Notes under the pieces: model-generated
Databases searched by the model: none
The model's input: only the letters and a program-made list of their open reading frames with translations
Told to the model about the DNA's origin: nothing
Program-made: the position numbers and the translations under genes
Part shown: positions 18,400 through 27,197 of the stretch, one piece after another
Layout of the letters: each line of letters opens with the position of its first letter
Position numbering within the stretch: the first letter of the stretch is position 1
Assembly (NCBI GenBank): GCA_910579755.1
Contig: CAJTVB010000004.1
Span: 124,001 to 188,000, forward strand
DNA: 64,000 nt
DNA from: an uncultured Acetatifactor sp.
GTDB taxonomy: Bacteria > Bacillota > Clostridia > Lachnospirales > Lachnospiraceae
Direction of reading: 5' to 3'

Positions 18400-19440
18400 A
18401 TGAAGAGAAATAGAAGAGACAATGCCAAGAAGGAACGTATTGTGATGATTGCATCGTCGGTCTTTGTGCTTACGGCACTGACCATGACGGGCATGTATAT
18501 GCAGTCCCGGGAACAGGAGTCCCAGGACGATGGTTATACCATAGACTTTACCGCTTTGGAAAACCAGGTGGAGGATAAGTATGATGAGATTGCCAGGAAT
18601 GAAATTGCGGATGGACCCGGGTTGAATTCCGGTCAGGACACCGTTCTGCCGGGTGCGGATAATATGGAAAACGATCTGGACTACCTGCCTATGGAGGAGG
18701 CCGGCTCCAATCTGATTCAGATCCCTGGTCTCACGGATGATCCGGAAAAGTCGGATTCTTCCAAGGACACGAAGGAATCCGATGGATCAGGAAGCTCAAC
18801 GGGGTTAAAGCCTTCCGGACAGGATGGAGAGACATCAGCTTCCGAAACAGCAAATTCGAATAAGAAGAATTCGGAGAATGAGGAATCCGGAAAGCAGGAT
18901 GCAGGCGCACAGGATTTGGAGAAGCAGGATTCCGAAGCCTCCGGAGAGCAGGCATCCGGAGAACCTGCCGGAGAAGCGCAGAATGAAGCAGCCGCCGGCC
19001 AGAATGTGATTGTAAGGGAGCTTCACTTTGCAGCGGAACGCGGATTGCTGCGGCCCTTGGAGGGGCAAACCGTGATTCCCTTCAGTATGGATGCAAGCAT
19101 TCATTTTACTACACTCGATCAGTATACACGTAATCCGGCTCTGATGATCGGAGCCACGGAGGGAACTGTGGTGACGGCCTGTGCAGAGGGAAAGGTTATC
19201 AGGGTATTTAAGGATGCAAAGATCGGAAATGCGGTGACTATGGAGCTGGGTGACGGCTATGAGCTGACTTATGGACAGCTTGGGGAGCTCAATGTGCAGG
19301 TGGGAAGCTATGTGGAGCCCGGTGAGGTAGTTGGAGTGGTGGCAGCGCCTACCAAATATTATACTCTGGAGGGCGCTAATCTGTATCTGAAGCTGACCGA
19401 GAATGGTACGCCTGTGGATCCGGAAGCACTGTTTCGGTAG
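18400..19440 (+). CDS. degenerate LytM/M23-domain protein, membrane-anchored
   Basis: A 346-residue protein with one N-terminal transmembrane segment (about 14-33), a long acidic Ser/Glu/Gly-rich linker (about 95-210) and a C-terminal LytM-like fold (about 235-346). The fold's framework is clear (GTVVTACAEGKVI, GDGYELTYGQLGEL, VGSYVEPGEVVGVV), but the zinc and catalytic residues of M23 peptidases are absent: the H-x(3)-D region reads MIGATEGT, and HLHFE is replaced by LYLKL. It is therefore probably a scaffold rather than an enzyme, like the SpoIIQ type. The start at 18400 follows AAAAGGAAGGG; longer in-frame starts lack a site. Confidence 0.75.
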   Translation: MKRNRRDNAKKERIVMIASSVFVLTALTMTGMYMQSREQESQDDGYTIDFTALENQVEDKYDEIARNEIADGPGLNSGQDTVLPGADNMENDLDYLPMEEAGSNLIQIPGLTDDPEKSDSSKDTKESDGSGSSTGLKPSGQDGETSASETANSNKKNSENEESGKQDAGAQDLEKQDSEASGEQASGEPAGEAQNEAAAGQNVIVRELHFAAERGLLRPLEGQTVIPFSMDASIHFTTLDQYTRNPALMIGATEGTVVTACAEGKVIRVFKDAKIGNAVTMELGDGYELTYGQLGELNVQVGSYVEPGEVVGVVAAPTKYYTLEGANLYLKLTENGTPVDPEALFR

Positions 19441-19495
19441 GCAGTGCCGGTAACGGAGTCTGCGCTGTAAAGCTGGGGAAAGGAACAGGTTTGCC

Positions 19496-20674
19496 ATGTA
19501 TATTATCGGCGGAGTCATTAAGACCATGGCAGGCGGAGATATTCCGGAGGGATGCATCCGCATTGCAGATGGAAAGATAAAGGAAATCGGCGGGCGGGAT
19601 GAGATCGCAGTTCATCCCGCCCCTTGTGAGAGAGTGATCCGGGTAGACGGAGGCGTCATTATGCCCGGAATCATAGAAGCCCACTGTCATATGGGTATAA
19701 CCGAGGAAAAAAAGGGCATGGAGGGAGATGACTGTAATGAGACAGTGGATCCTGTTACGCCCTATCTTCGGGCTGTGGACGCCATCAATACCATGGACGC
19801 GGCGTTTGATGACGCAGTAAGGGCCGGAATCACCGGCGCCATGATCGGACCGGGAAGCTCCAATGTGGCAGGAGGACAGTTTGCCTTTCTGAAAACCAGG
19901 GGACGCCGGGTGGACGATTTGGTGGTGAAGGCCCCGGCGGCCATGAAGGTTGCCTTCGGAGAAAATCCCAAAGTAAATTATTCCGGCCAGGGGCAGAGCC
20001 CGTCTACCAGAATGGCTATTGCGGCCATGCTGAGGAAGGAGCTTATCCGGGCGAAGCAGTACGCGGAAAGGAAGCGGCAGGCCCGGGAGCAGGGACAGTA
20101 TTTTGAGGAAGATTTTACTCTGGAATGCTGGCTGCCGGTGCTTCGGAGGGAAATCCCGCTGAAGGCCCATGTACACCGGGTGGACGATATATTTACGGCA
20201 GTTCGTATCGCCAAAGAGTTTCATCTGTGCATGACTCTGGATCACTGCTCCGAAGGACATCTGATCGCGGAAGAGCTGGCGGCGGAGGGCTTTCCGGCCA
20301 TTGTGGGGCCTGATCTGGCCAGCAGGAATAAGATTGAAGTGCAGAATATGGCTTTTAAGACTGTGGGCATTCTGAACCGGGCGGGGGTGAAGACGGCCAT
20401 CACCACGGATCACCCGGTATCTTTGATTCAGTCGCTGCCTTTATGCGCTGGACTGGCGGTAAAATCCGGTCTGCCCATGGAGGAAGGATATCTGGCCATC
20501 ACCCGGAATGCGGCGCAGATCTGCGGTGTCTATGACCGGTTGGGAAGCCTGGAGGTGGGAAAGGACGCTGATATTGCTATTTTTTCAGGGAATCCTATGG
20601 AGGTGTTTACCCGGACCCTTTACACCATTATTGACGGGCAGGTGGTATATGAGGAAGGCGCGGCATCCTGTTGA
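19496..20674 (+). CDS. amidohydrolase (imidazolonepropionase-like)
   Basis: A 392-residue member of the metal-dependent amidohydrolase superfamily. The first metal motif is EAHCHMG (H-x-H, near residue 65), preceded by the typical VIMPGIIEAH. Further histidines occur in KAHVHRVDD and LDHCSEG, and the late metal aspartate is in TTDHPVS. The C-terminal beta segment GSLEVGKDADIAIFSGNPME is characteristic. It most resembles imidazolonepropionase-like members, but no histidine-degradation genes are nearby, so the substrate is open. AAAGGAACAGG precedes the ATG. The stop codon lies inside the terminator hairpin. Confidence 0.85.
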   Translation: MYIIGGVIKTMAGGDIPEGCIRIADGKIKEIGGRDEIAVHPAPCERVIRVDGGVIMPGIIEAHCHMGITEEKKGMEGDDCNETVDPVTPYLRAVDAINTMDAAFDDAVRAGITGAMIGPGSSNVAGGQFAFLKTRGRRVDDLVVKAPAAMKVAFGENPKVNYSGQGQSPSTRMAIAAMLRKELIRAKQYAERKRQAREQGQYFEEDFTLECWLPVLRREIPLKAHVHRVDDIFTAVRIAKEFHLCMTLDHCSEGHLIAEELAAEGFPAIVGPDLASRNKIEVQNMAFKTVGILNRAGVKTAITTDHPVSLIQSLPLCAGLAVKSGLPMEEGYLAITRNAAQICGVYDRLGSLEVGKDADIAIFSGNPMEVFTRTLYTIIDGQVVYEEGAASC

Positions 20675-20692
20675 AAAGCCGCGTTCTTTTTT
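20659..20692 (+). terminator. intrinsic terminator overlapping the amidohydrolase stop
   Basis: CGCGGC pairs with GCCGCG across a 13-base loop that includes the TGA stop, followed by TTCTTTTTT. Confidence 0.85.
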
Positions 20693-20953
20693 GTATAATA
20701 AAAAACGAAAATAAAAGAAAGGGAAGCTCTGTGTCCTGCATATGCCGGGCCCGCCGCGAATATGCTTCAATAGAGATTGCCTGAGGCCGCCCGGCAGGAT
20801 TATGGAGAGGTGTTTGAAATCGCCCGGAATGTGCTATTCAGGGCTGTTGGAAACTACCTGGGGGCGGACAGACTTATCAGGGAGGAGAAAGCTTGGAAGT
20901 AAACATCCAAATTCTGAAGGGATGTCCGCTGAAGCGGTCAAGGAGGTATAGAG

Positions 20954-21976
20954 ATGAAGATTGTTGTACTGGCCGGAGGGATCAGTGCTGAGAGAGATGT
21001 GTCGCTGAGCACCGGAGGAATGATCTACAGAGCGTTGAAGAGTAAAGGGCATCAGGCAGTTTTGCTGGATGTGTATCTGGGTTATGAAGGGGAAACAAGG
21101 AATATTTTTGAGAGAGATGAGGATTGGTCGGCTCAGGCAGGAGACGTGGGGGAAAAGGCTCCTGATACTGATCAGATTAGGAAACGCAGGAAGGACGGCG
21201 GAAAGGGATTTTTCGGCCCCAATGTGCTGGAAATCTGCAGGGAGGCTGACTGTGTTTTTCTGGCGCTTCACGGGGGAAGCGGTGAGGATGGCAGGCTCCA
21301 GGCCTGCTTTGAGCTTTTGGGGATCCGGTACACAGGGGCAGACCATGTGGGATCGGCCCTGGCCATGGACAAGGGCATTACCAAGGATATTTTCAAGGCC
21401 TGCGGTATTCTGTCCCCTGCGGGAATCCGTATAAAAAGGGGAGAGACGGAGAGAGAGAGGATACCTTTTCCCTGTGTGGTTAAGGCCTGCTGCAGCGGCT
21501 CCAGCGTGGGAGTCTGCATAGCCGGGAACGAGGAGGAATACATAGCGGCAAAGCGGGAAGCCTTTCGGTACGATGACGAGGTGATTATTGAACAGTATAT
21601 TTCCGGTAGAGAGTTTTCTGTGGGTGTGCTGGACGGCCATGCGCTTCCAGTGATTGAAATGGCACCCCTGGAAGGCTTTTATGACTATAAAAACAAATAT
21701 CAGGCGGGAGGCGCCGTGGAGACCTGTCCCGCACTGATTTCCCCGGAGCAGACCGGAAAGCTTCAGGCGCTGGCCGAAAGGGTGTTTCAGGTACTGCGGC
21801 TGAAAAATTACGCCAGAATGGATTTCCGAATGAATGAAGCAGGAGATTTTTTCTGTCTGGAGGCCAATACGCTGCCGGGCATGACTCCCATATCCCTTTT
21901 GCCTCAGGAGGCCGCGGCGGCAGGGATGGATTTTCCTGATCTGTGTGAGAGGATCCTGGAGTGTGCCATGAGGTAA
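20954..21976 (+). CDS. ddl: D-alanine--D-alanine ligase
   Basis: Joins two D-alanines with ATP to supply the peptidoglycan stem. The 340-residue ATP-grasp enzyme has the N-terminal VLAGGISAERDVSLSTG, the HGGSGEDG motif at about 106-113, KACCSGSSVGV, and the metal/ATP-binding EANTLPGMTPISLLPQ near the end. The loop YDYKNKYQAGGAVE is of the D-Ala-D-Ala type rather than a vancomycin-resistance D-Lac ligase. An extra charged segment occupies about residues 45-90. AAGGAGG lies before the ATG. murF follows directly, so the two enzymes that make and attach the D-Ala-D-Ala dipeptide are adjacent. Confidence 0.95.
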   Translation: MKIVVLAGGISAERDVSLSTGGMIYRALKSKGHQAVLLDVYLGYEGETRNIFERDEDWSAQAGDVGEKAPDTDQIRKRRKDGGKGFFGPNVLEICREADCVFLALHGGSGEDGRLQACFELLGIRYTGADHVGSALAMDKGITKDIFKACGILSPAGIRIKRGETERERIPFPCVVKACCSGSSVGVCIAGNEEEYIAAKREAFRYDDEVIIEQYISGREFSVGVLDGHALPVIEMAPLEGFYDYKNKYQAGGAVETCPALISPEQTGKLQALAERVFQVLRLKNYARMDFRMNEAGDFFCLEANTLPGMTPISLLPQEAAAAGMDFPDLCERILECAMR

Positions 21977-22020
21977 GCAGATGCACGAAAATATCGGAAG
22001 CTCAGCCCCAAAGGGCGATG

Positions 22021-22086
22021 CAGGCTCAGGTGCAAATACAGGCGCAGGAGCAGGTGCAAAGACAGGTGCAGGTGCAAGAGCAAATT
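22021..22086 (+). repeat. hexanucleotide repeat between ddl and murF
   Basis: Eleven tandem, imperfect six-base units that each begin with CA (mostly CAGGTG, CAGGCG, CAAGAG). The phase is open in the murF reading frame and would encode alternating Gln-X dipeptides. Confidence 0.8.
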
Positions 22087-22119
22087 CGGAATACTATGTT
22101 GTATATGGGAGGTATGGAA

Positions 22120-23547
22120 ATGGATCTGACGATCAGAGAAATAACAGCGGCCTGCAGCGGCAGGCTGATACCAGGGGAAGGGACAGATATTGACATGTGT
22201 GTCAGCGGCGTATCCCTGGATTCCCGGGAGGTGTCAGAGGACGGCGTATTTATCGCCGTTCCGGGGGAGAGAGTAAACGGACATAAGTTTGTAGGTCAGG
22301 TATTTTCAAAAGGAGCTGCTTTGGCGGTGGTTCAGGAAACACCGGAGGAAATACAGTGCAGAACAGGTGAGGACGCCAGGGGCTGGAGAAGCCTTCTTTT
22401 AGTGCAGGACACTCTCCAGGCCCTGAAGGATATTGCGGAGACCTATCGGAAAAAGCTTTCCATCCCCGTTGTGGGTATTACAGGAAGTGCCGGAAAAACC
22501 AGCACAAAGGAGCTGATTGCCAGTGTTTTGGCAGAAAAATACCGAGTGCTGAAGACAGAGGGGAATTTCAATAATGAGATTGGCGTGCCTCTGACACTGC
22601 TTCGTATCCGCCGGGATACGGAAGTGGCGGTGGTGGAGATGGGAATCAGCGATTTCGGAGAGATGCATCGGCTGAGCAAAATGGCAAGGCCCGATATTTG
22701 CGTCATAACCAATATCGGACAGAGTCATCTGAAGGATCTGAAGTCCAGAGACGGCATTCTGAAGGCAAAGTCGGAAATTTTTGACTTCATGGCGCCGAAG
22801 GGGGAGATCTGCCTGAATGGCGAGGATGATAAGCTGATTTCGCTGCGGGAGGTGAAGGGACGCCGCCCTCATTTCTTCGGCCTGGGGGGGAATCCCGGAC
22901 AGGAGGTAATTGCCGGGGACATTCAAAGTCATGGGCTGTGGGGCAGCGACGCCCTGATCCGGATGCCCGGAAAAGAGGAAGGCTTTCCGGTCCGCATTCC
23001 TCTGCCCGGCAGGCATATGGTGTTGAATGCTGCTGCGGCGGCGTGCGTGGCAGGGCTTCTTGGGCTGACTTGGGAGCAGATTGCAGAAGGGCTTGCAAAG
23101 CTTTCCCCGGTCAGCGGACGGGGAGACCTGCTTCGGCTTTCCCGCTGTACGGTGATCGACGACTGTTACAATGCCAATCCGGCTTCCATGGAGGCAGCAC
23201 TGGAGCTGTTGAGCCTGGCGGACACGGAGAAGACGGCTATTCTGGGGGATATGTTCAATCTGGGAGAGAATTCTCCCGAATACCACAGGCAGGTGGGAAT
23301 CTGCGCTGCCCGGGCGGGTATCCACAGGATCCTGTGCGTGGGAGAGGAGTCCGGGCACATGTTCCGAGGGGCCTGTGATCATGGGCAGGAGAGAGGCCGG
23401 ATCTGGCACTTCCCCACCCTGGAGGCACTGCTGGAGGCGCTGCGTGAAGAACCGGAAAAATATGTGCCCCAGGACTGCACCGTGCTGGTAAAGGCCTCCC
23501 ACGGAATGGAGTTTGCAAGGGTCACAGAGGCGCTGAAGGCACTGTAG
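22120..23547 (+). CDS. murF: UDP-N-acetylmuramoyl-tripeptide--D-alanyl-D-alanine ligase
   Basis: Adds D-Ala-D-Ala to the muramoyl tripeptide, the last cytosolic step of the stem peptide. The 475-residue protein carries the Mur ligase ATP loop GITGSAGKTSTK at 119-130, TEGNFNNEIGVPLTLL, EMGISDFGEMHRLS and DDCYNANPASMEAAL. The start at 22120 is chosen for GGGAGG seven bases upstream and because residues 1-10 then align with usual MurF N-termini. The frame is open back to 21961, which would add a glutamine-rich extension encoded by the repeat; a start at ATG 22018 would give it but has poor ribosome-site spacing. It follows ddl. The convergent plsC ends three bases beyond. Confidence 0.93.
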   Translation: MDLTIREITAACSGRLIPGEGTDIDMCVSGVSLDSREVSEDGVFIAVPGERVNGHKFVGQVFSKGAALAVVQETPEEIQCRTGEDARGWRSLLLVQDTLQALKDIAETYRKKLSIPVVGITGSAGKTSTKELIASVLAEKYRVLKTEGNFNNEIGVPLTLLRIRRDTEVAVVEMGISDFGEMHRLSKMARPDICVITNIGQSHLKDLKSRDGILKAKSEIFDFMAPKGEICLNGEDDKLISLREVKGRRPHFFGLGGNPGQEVIAGDIQSHGLWGSDALIRMPGKEEGFPVRIPLPGRHMVLNAAAAACVAGLLGLTWEQIAEGLAKLSPVSGRGDLLRLSRCTVIDDCYNANPASMEAALELLSLADTEKTAILGDMFNLGENSPEYHRQVGICAARAGIHRILCVGEESGHMFRGACDHGQERGRIWHFPTLEALLEALREEPEKYVPQDCTVLVKASHGMEFARVTEALKAL

Positions 23548-23550
23548 CTT

Positions 23551-24291
23551 TCAGCCGCCGATACCATCCTTCAGCTGGAAATATCGTTGGGAGATAATGC
23601 CCTGTACGTAACTGCCCAGGTTTTTCCGGGTTTCTTTGTCCAGTTCTTTTATATATACAGGCTTCTGGAACTCGATGACTACGGTGGCCTTTTTGATTTT
23701 GGGAAGATGATCCTCAAAGACCTGGGCGGAACCTGTGATCACCATAGGAATTACGGGAACTCCGCCCTTTTCGGCGATCTTAAAGCTGCCTTCGTGAAAG
23801 GGCAGGAAGGTATCGTTCACCTTGTTGCGGGTGCCTTCCGGGAAAATACAGATAGAAATGCCTTTTTTCACCTTCTCTACGCCCAAAAGAATGGTCTTCA
23901 GCCCTTCCTTGATATTTTCTCTGTCCAGAAACAGGCATTGAATATTTGCCATCCAGACATTGAGAAGCGGCCACTTTTTCATTTCTTTTTTGGCCACGTA
24001 GCCGGTGACGCCTGGGAACAGAGCATAGGTAAGCACAATGTCAAAATAGCTGCGGTGATTGGCAACATAGAGCACGGCGGTGTCCCTGGGGATATTTTCC
24101 AGCCCCCGGGCCTCCACCCGTGTTCCGGACAGAAAGGTGACACAGCGGAAGCCCCAGCCTACGATAGCCTTGGAGTGCCGGTCCTTGCGCTCCGGGTTGA
24201 ACTTTCCTATGATCCACTCTGCGATCATAAGAGGAATCGTCAGGATCAGAAACAGAACCACATAGATCACAACCAGAATAAATCTTATCAT
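23551..24291 (-). CDS. plsC: 1-acyl-sn-glycerol-3-phosphate acyltransferase
   Basis: Acylates lysophosphatidic acid to phosphatidic acid at the membrane. The 246-residue protein has an N-terminal hydrophobic segment (about 3-28), the catalytic H-x4-D motif in NHRSYFD (His79, Asp84) and the substrate motif FPEGTR (about 150-155). The ATG at 24291 has GGAG nine bases upstream; a TTG two codons earlier is too close to the site. The gene meets murF tail to tail with a three-base gap and no visible terminator between them. Confidence 0.9.
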   Translation of the reverse strand: MIRFILVVIYVVLFLILTIPLMIAEWIIGKFNPERKDRHSKAIVGWGFRCVTFLSGTRVEARGLENIPRDTAVLYVANHRSYFDIVLTYALFPGVTGYVAKKEMKKWPLLNVWMANIQCLFLDRENIKEGLKTILLGVEKVKKGISICIFPEGTRNKVNDTFLPFHEGSFKIAEKGGVPVIPMVITGSAQVFEDHLPKIKKATVVIEFQKPVYIKELDKETRKNLGSYVQGIISQRYFQLKDGIGG

Positions 24292-24465
24292 ATTCAAAAT
24301 CTCCAGTGTATTTTTTCGTTATCCCGATTTTATCATAAAATGAACTCCGTGTACATAAAATATGAAAAAGAAGAATATTTGCAGTTGCTGTAAGCCAGGT
24401 GCTGCCGCTTGCTTCCTGGAAAGCAAAAAAGCCGGGCTGACAGCAGCCATTTATGCGGGGTTACA

Positions 24466-24894
24466 TTGAAAAAGAGAGAAAATACAGTGAAAATGGCAAT
24501 TTGCGTTGTGCTGACAGCCGGGATCATGCTTCTTTTGGCCGGCTGTACATTCTTGAGCGAGGAGAAGGTGAAATTGCGGGATTTGGATTTCACGGTACTT
24601 GGAGAGGAAATGATACCGGAGGAGCTGAAGGCGGTTCTGGAGGAGAGGAAGAGCCAGCCTTTTCAGATCACTTATACGGACAATCAATATCTTTACATAT
24701 GCATCGGCTATGGGGAACAGGAGACCGGCGGTTACAGCATAGCGGTTGATGCTTTGTATCTGACGGAGACCAATATATGTGCGGGCACCAGTCTTTTGGG
24801 GCCGGAGCCTTCGGAAAAGAGCAATAAGACGCCTTCCTACCCTTATATTGTTCTCAAAACGGAATATATGGAGCAGACAGTATTGTTCGAATGA
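24466..24894 (+). CDS. lipoprotein with a PrcB-like C-terminal domain
   Basis: A protein of about 142 residues with a lipoprotein signal ending in LLLAGC. The C-terminal part, from about residue 60, contains TGGYSIAVDALYLTE and a final SYPYIVLKTEY strand, which fits the PrcB C-terminal domain first named in a spirochaete protease complex. It is expected on the outer face of the membrane. The start is uncertain: TTG at 24466 gives a lysine-rich signal n-region, while GTG at 24487 has slightly better AGAGAG spacing. Role unknown. Confidence 0.65.
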   Translation: MKKRENTVKMAICVVLTAGIMLLLAGCTFLSEEKVKLRDLDFTVLGEEMIPEELKAVLEERKSQPFQITYTDNQYLYICIGYGEQETGGYSIAVDALYLTETNICAGTSLLGPEPSEKSNKTPSYPYIVLKTEYMEQTVLFE

Positions 24895-25002
24895 GGACCT
24901 TTGTATTTGAGGCTTTGGGTGAATACTGCTTTATGATTCAACTACGCAGGGTATTGATCTTGACTTAAAATTTAATATTATCTTAAGATTGTGTCGGCAA
25001 AA

Positions 25003-25031
25003 TTGCATTTTTTCAGTGGTTTTGCTATACT
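25003..25031 (+). promoter_or_regulatory. promoter of the 178-residue protein gene
   Basis: TTGCAT (25003-25008), a 17-base spacer and TATACT (25026-25031), about 65 bases upstream of the start codon. Confidence 0.65.
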
Positions 25032-25096
25032 CTATAAACAGAAGCGGGATGAGAAGAGACGCTTGAGGGTAAAATACGAATGAGAGGTATAAATAA

Positions 25097-25633
25097 ATGA
25101 GTGCGGGTAAAAAGGTAGAAAAAATACTTTTGGCGGCAGGAATTATAGTTATTATTTTTTTGGCTGTTCTGATTGTCTGGCAGTCGGACAGAATCGGTGT
25201 TTCCAAGGCAGGCCTGGAGAAGGATGCCAGAGAGAAGCAGGAGATAGAGGATGACTGGACGATGGCTCAGGATGTAAATGAGGATCTTTGTGCCATGCTT
25301 TTTTACGATGAAGATCAGGATGAGTATGTGTATTCTGTTTATCTGAGCCATGAAGGCATGTCTTTTGGGTATTTTTACCGCCAGGGCGGAACCGACGAAT
25401 ATATCGGGGAAAGCGTTAAGGGAATTGTGTATGAGGACAAAGGGATTGCGTTGATGTCCATGAATCATGACAAGGTGTGCCGGATCCAGGTGGAAAGCCC
25501 TGAAGGTGAAAAGAATATCCAGGTGGATCCAGCAAAGCCTTTTGCGCTGGTGCTTCCCTCAGAGTGCGGCGAGATCACCATGTATGATGCTTCGGAAAAT
25601 ATAGTGGTGCTGTATGACGCTTACACGGGGTGA
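25097..25633 (+). CDS. single-pass membrane protein, unknown
   Basis: A 178-residue protein I do not recognise. It has a short lysine-containing N-terminus, one strong transmembrane segment (about 9-27) and an acidic extracellular domain with several predicted beta strands (YVYSVYLSHEGMSFGYFY, CGEITMYDA, NIVVLYDAYTG). There is no lipobox. It has its own promoter and a terminator downstream, so it is a single-gene unit. GAGAGG precedes the ATG. Envelope location is inferred from topology only. Confidence 0.7.
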   Translation: MSAGKKVEKILLAAGIIVIIFLAVLIVWQSDRIGVSKAGLEKDAREKQEIEDDWTMAQDVNEDLCAMLFYDEDQDEYVYSVYLSHEGMSFGYFYRQGGTDEYIGESVKGIVYEDKGIALMSMNHDKVCRIQVESPEGEKNIQVDPAKPFALVLPSECGEITMYDASENIVVLYDAYTG

Positions 25634-25685
25634 GAGAAGAGCAGGATAGTGATAATATGAAAGTCTTTATTCAGGACAGGAAGTG

Positions 25686-25725
25686 GCCGTACAGCTGATG
25701 TGGTGATCAGCGGTACGGTCTTTTT
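25686..25725 (+). terminator. intrinsic terminator
   Basis: CCGTAC-AGCTGAT pairs with ATCAGC-G-GTACGG and is followed by TCTTTTT. It ends the 178-residue protein transcript. Confidence 0.85.
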
Positions 25726-25876
25726 CAGGTGACTGGTTTTATGGTCTGCAATTCTTTGACAATATCAGAAATACACAGCCAGAGAACCCAGGGAGATCTG
25801 CACGGGACTTATGGGGCTTGTGAAAGCCACAGGACCCAGCACGCAGATGACGAAAGCTATGCAGGCGGAACGCAGT

Positions 25877-25906
25877 AAAAAACAGTCCCGGGAAATTCGG
25901 GACTGT
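25877..25906 (-). terminator. intrinsic terminator of prs
   Basis: On the minus strand ACAGTCCCG pairs with CGGGACTGT around a seven-base loop, followed by a run of six T, 57 bases beyond the prs stop. Confidence 0.9.
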
Positions 25907-25962
25907 CTGAAACAGGCATTGCCAAATATATCATTTGCCGCATCAGCAGTTTGCGCGGATTG

Positions 25963-27147
25963 CTACATCTGGCCGTTTTTATATTTCGCCACCACATTCT
26001 GTATCCGTTCACTGGGATTCAGAAGATCGCTGATAGAAGAGTCATGATTCAGAGTGTCAATAATGTAGGCGATGTATTTGCTCATGTCACAGTTGACATA
26101 CCACTTGCGCTGCAGAAGTTCGGGAGTCTGATAGATCACATTGGTGGTCAGAACCCGGTCAATAATGCCGTTTTCATAAGCGCTGTCGAACTTGTCCAGA
26201 CCATTGGTGAACAGTCCGAAGGTGGAGCAGACGAAGATTTTTTTTGCCTTGCGCTCTTTCAGCAACGCTGCCACCTCCAGGACGCTTTCGCCGGAGGAAA
26301 TCATATCATCCACAATGACAACATCTTTATCCTCCACGCTGGTGCCCAGAAATTCATGGGCAACAATAGGATTGCGGCCATTGACAATTGTGGTATAATC
26401 GCGTCTCTTATAAAACATTCCCATATCCAGCCCCAGCACGTTGGCCATATAGATGGCCCGGCTCATGCCGCCTTCATCGGGGCTGATCACCATCATATGA
26501 GCGGAATCCAGCTGCAGCTCCTTTTCGTTTCGCAGGAGGCCCTTTATAAACTGATAGGTGGGCTGAACCGTTTCAAAGCCGTGGAGCGGGATGGCGTTCT
26601 GGACTCTGGGATCGTGGGCATCAAAGGTGATAATGTTATCAACACCCATATGCACCAGCTCCTGCAGAGCCAGGGCACAGTCCAGAGATTCCCTTGCGGT
26701 TCTTTTGTGCTGACGGCTTTCATAGAGAAAGGGCATGATCACGGTGATACGCCGCGCCTTTCCGCCTACAGCGGCAATGATTCTCTTAAGGTCCTGGTAG
26801 TGGTCGTCAGGAGACATGTGGTTTTCATGGCCGCACAGAGAGTAAGTCAGGGAATAATTGCATACGTCCACCAACAGATACAGATCCGTTCCACGGACGG
26901 ACTCCAGAATCATTCCTTTTGCCTCGCCGGTGCCGAAACGGGGAACCTTGGCGTTCAGCAGGTAGGAGCTTCGCTGATAGCCGGAAAAGGCCAGAGAGTC
27001 CTTGTGCTCGCTTTCCCTTTCCGCACGCCATTTTACAAGGTATTTGTCTACCTTTTCACACAGGGGCCTGCAGCCCTCCAGCGCGATCATTCCCAGCGAG
27101 CCTACGGGGATTGTCTCCAGATTTCTTTTTTCTTCGCGGTTGCCCAT
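25963..27147 (-). CDS. prs: ribose-phosphate pyrophosphokinase, long form
   Basis: Makes PRPP from ribose-5-phosphate and ATP for nucleotide, His and Trp synthesis. The PRPP-binding loop VVIVDDMISSGES (about 276-288) and the catalytic region MPFLYESRQHKRTARE (about 138-153) are present. At 394 residues it is about 75 longer than the classical enzyme, with extra sequence mainly at the N-terminus and near residues 200-260, so it belongs to a diverged clostridial branch. AAGGAAA precedes the ATG. It lies 50 bases after the helicase-loader gene on the same strand and may be the last gene of a murC-DnaD-loader-prs run. Confidence 0.85.
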   Translation of the reverse strand: MGNREEKRNLETIPVGSLGMIALEGCRPLCEKVDKYLVKWRAERESEHKDSLAFSGYQRSSYLLNAKVPRFGTGEAKGMILESVRGTDLYLLVDVCNYSLTYSLCGHENHMSPDDHYQDLKRIIAAVGGKARRITVIMPFLYESRQHKRTARESLDCALALQELVHMGVDNIITFDAHDPRVQNAIPLHGFETVQPTYQFIKGLLRNEKELQLDSAHMMVISPDEGGMSRAIYMANVLGLDMGMFYKRRDYTTIVNGRNPIVAHEFLGTSVEDKDVVIVDDMISSGESVLEVAALLKERKAKKIFVCSTFGLFTNGLDKFDSAYENGIIDRVLTTNVIYQTPELLQRKWYVNCDMSKYIAYIIDTLNHDSSISDLLNPSERIQNVVAKYKNGQM

Positions 27148-27197
27148 AAATTTCCTTGCCCTTTCTGTTTTGTATAAAAAGTTTTTGCGGCCTGTAA

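Larger units (their letters stand above)
25634..25962. other. intergenic region between convergent genes
   Basis: A 329-base gap with a terminator for each flanking transcript (25686-25725 for the right-pointing gene, 25877-25906 for prs). Nothing else is evident between 25730 and 25875. Confidence 0.5.

Noticed and set aside
20954..21976. Vancomycin-resistance type D-Ala-D-Lac/Ser ligase
   Set aside because: The substrate loop is of the ordinary D-Ala-D-Ala kind, murF follows, and no vanX/vanH/vanT-like genes are nearby.
22021..22086. CRISPR-like repeat array
   Set aside because: The units are six bases long, contiguous and imperfect, with no spacers; it is a simple tandem repeat.
21981..22193. 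Gly/Ala-rich 70-codon frame between ddl and murF
   Set aside because: It is the same hexamer repeat read in another frame and it runs into murF without a ribosome site.
25951..27177. 408-codon open frame antisense to prs
   Set aside because: Prs is unmistakable on the other strand with motifs and a ribosome site; the antisense frame has neither.
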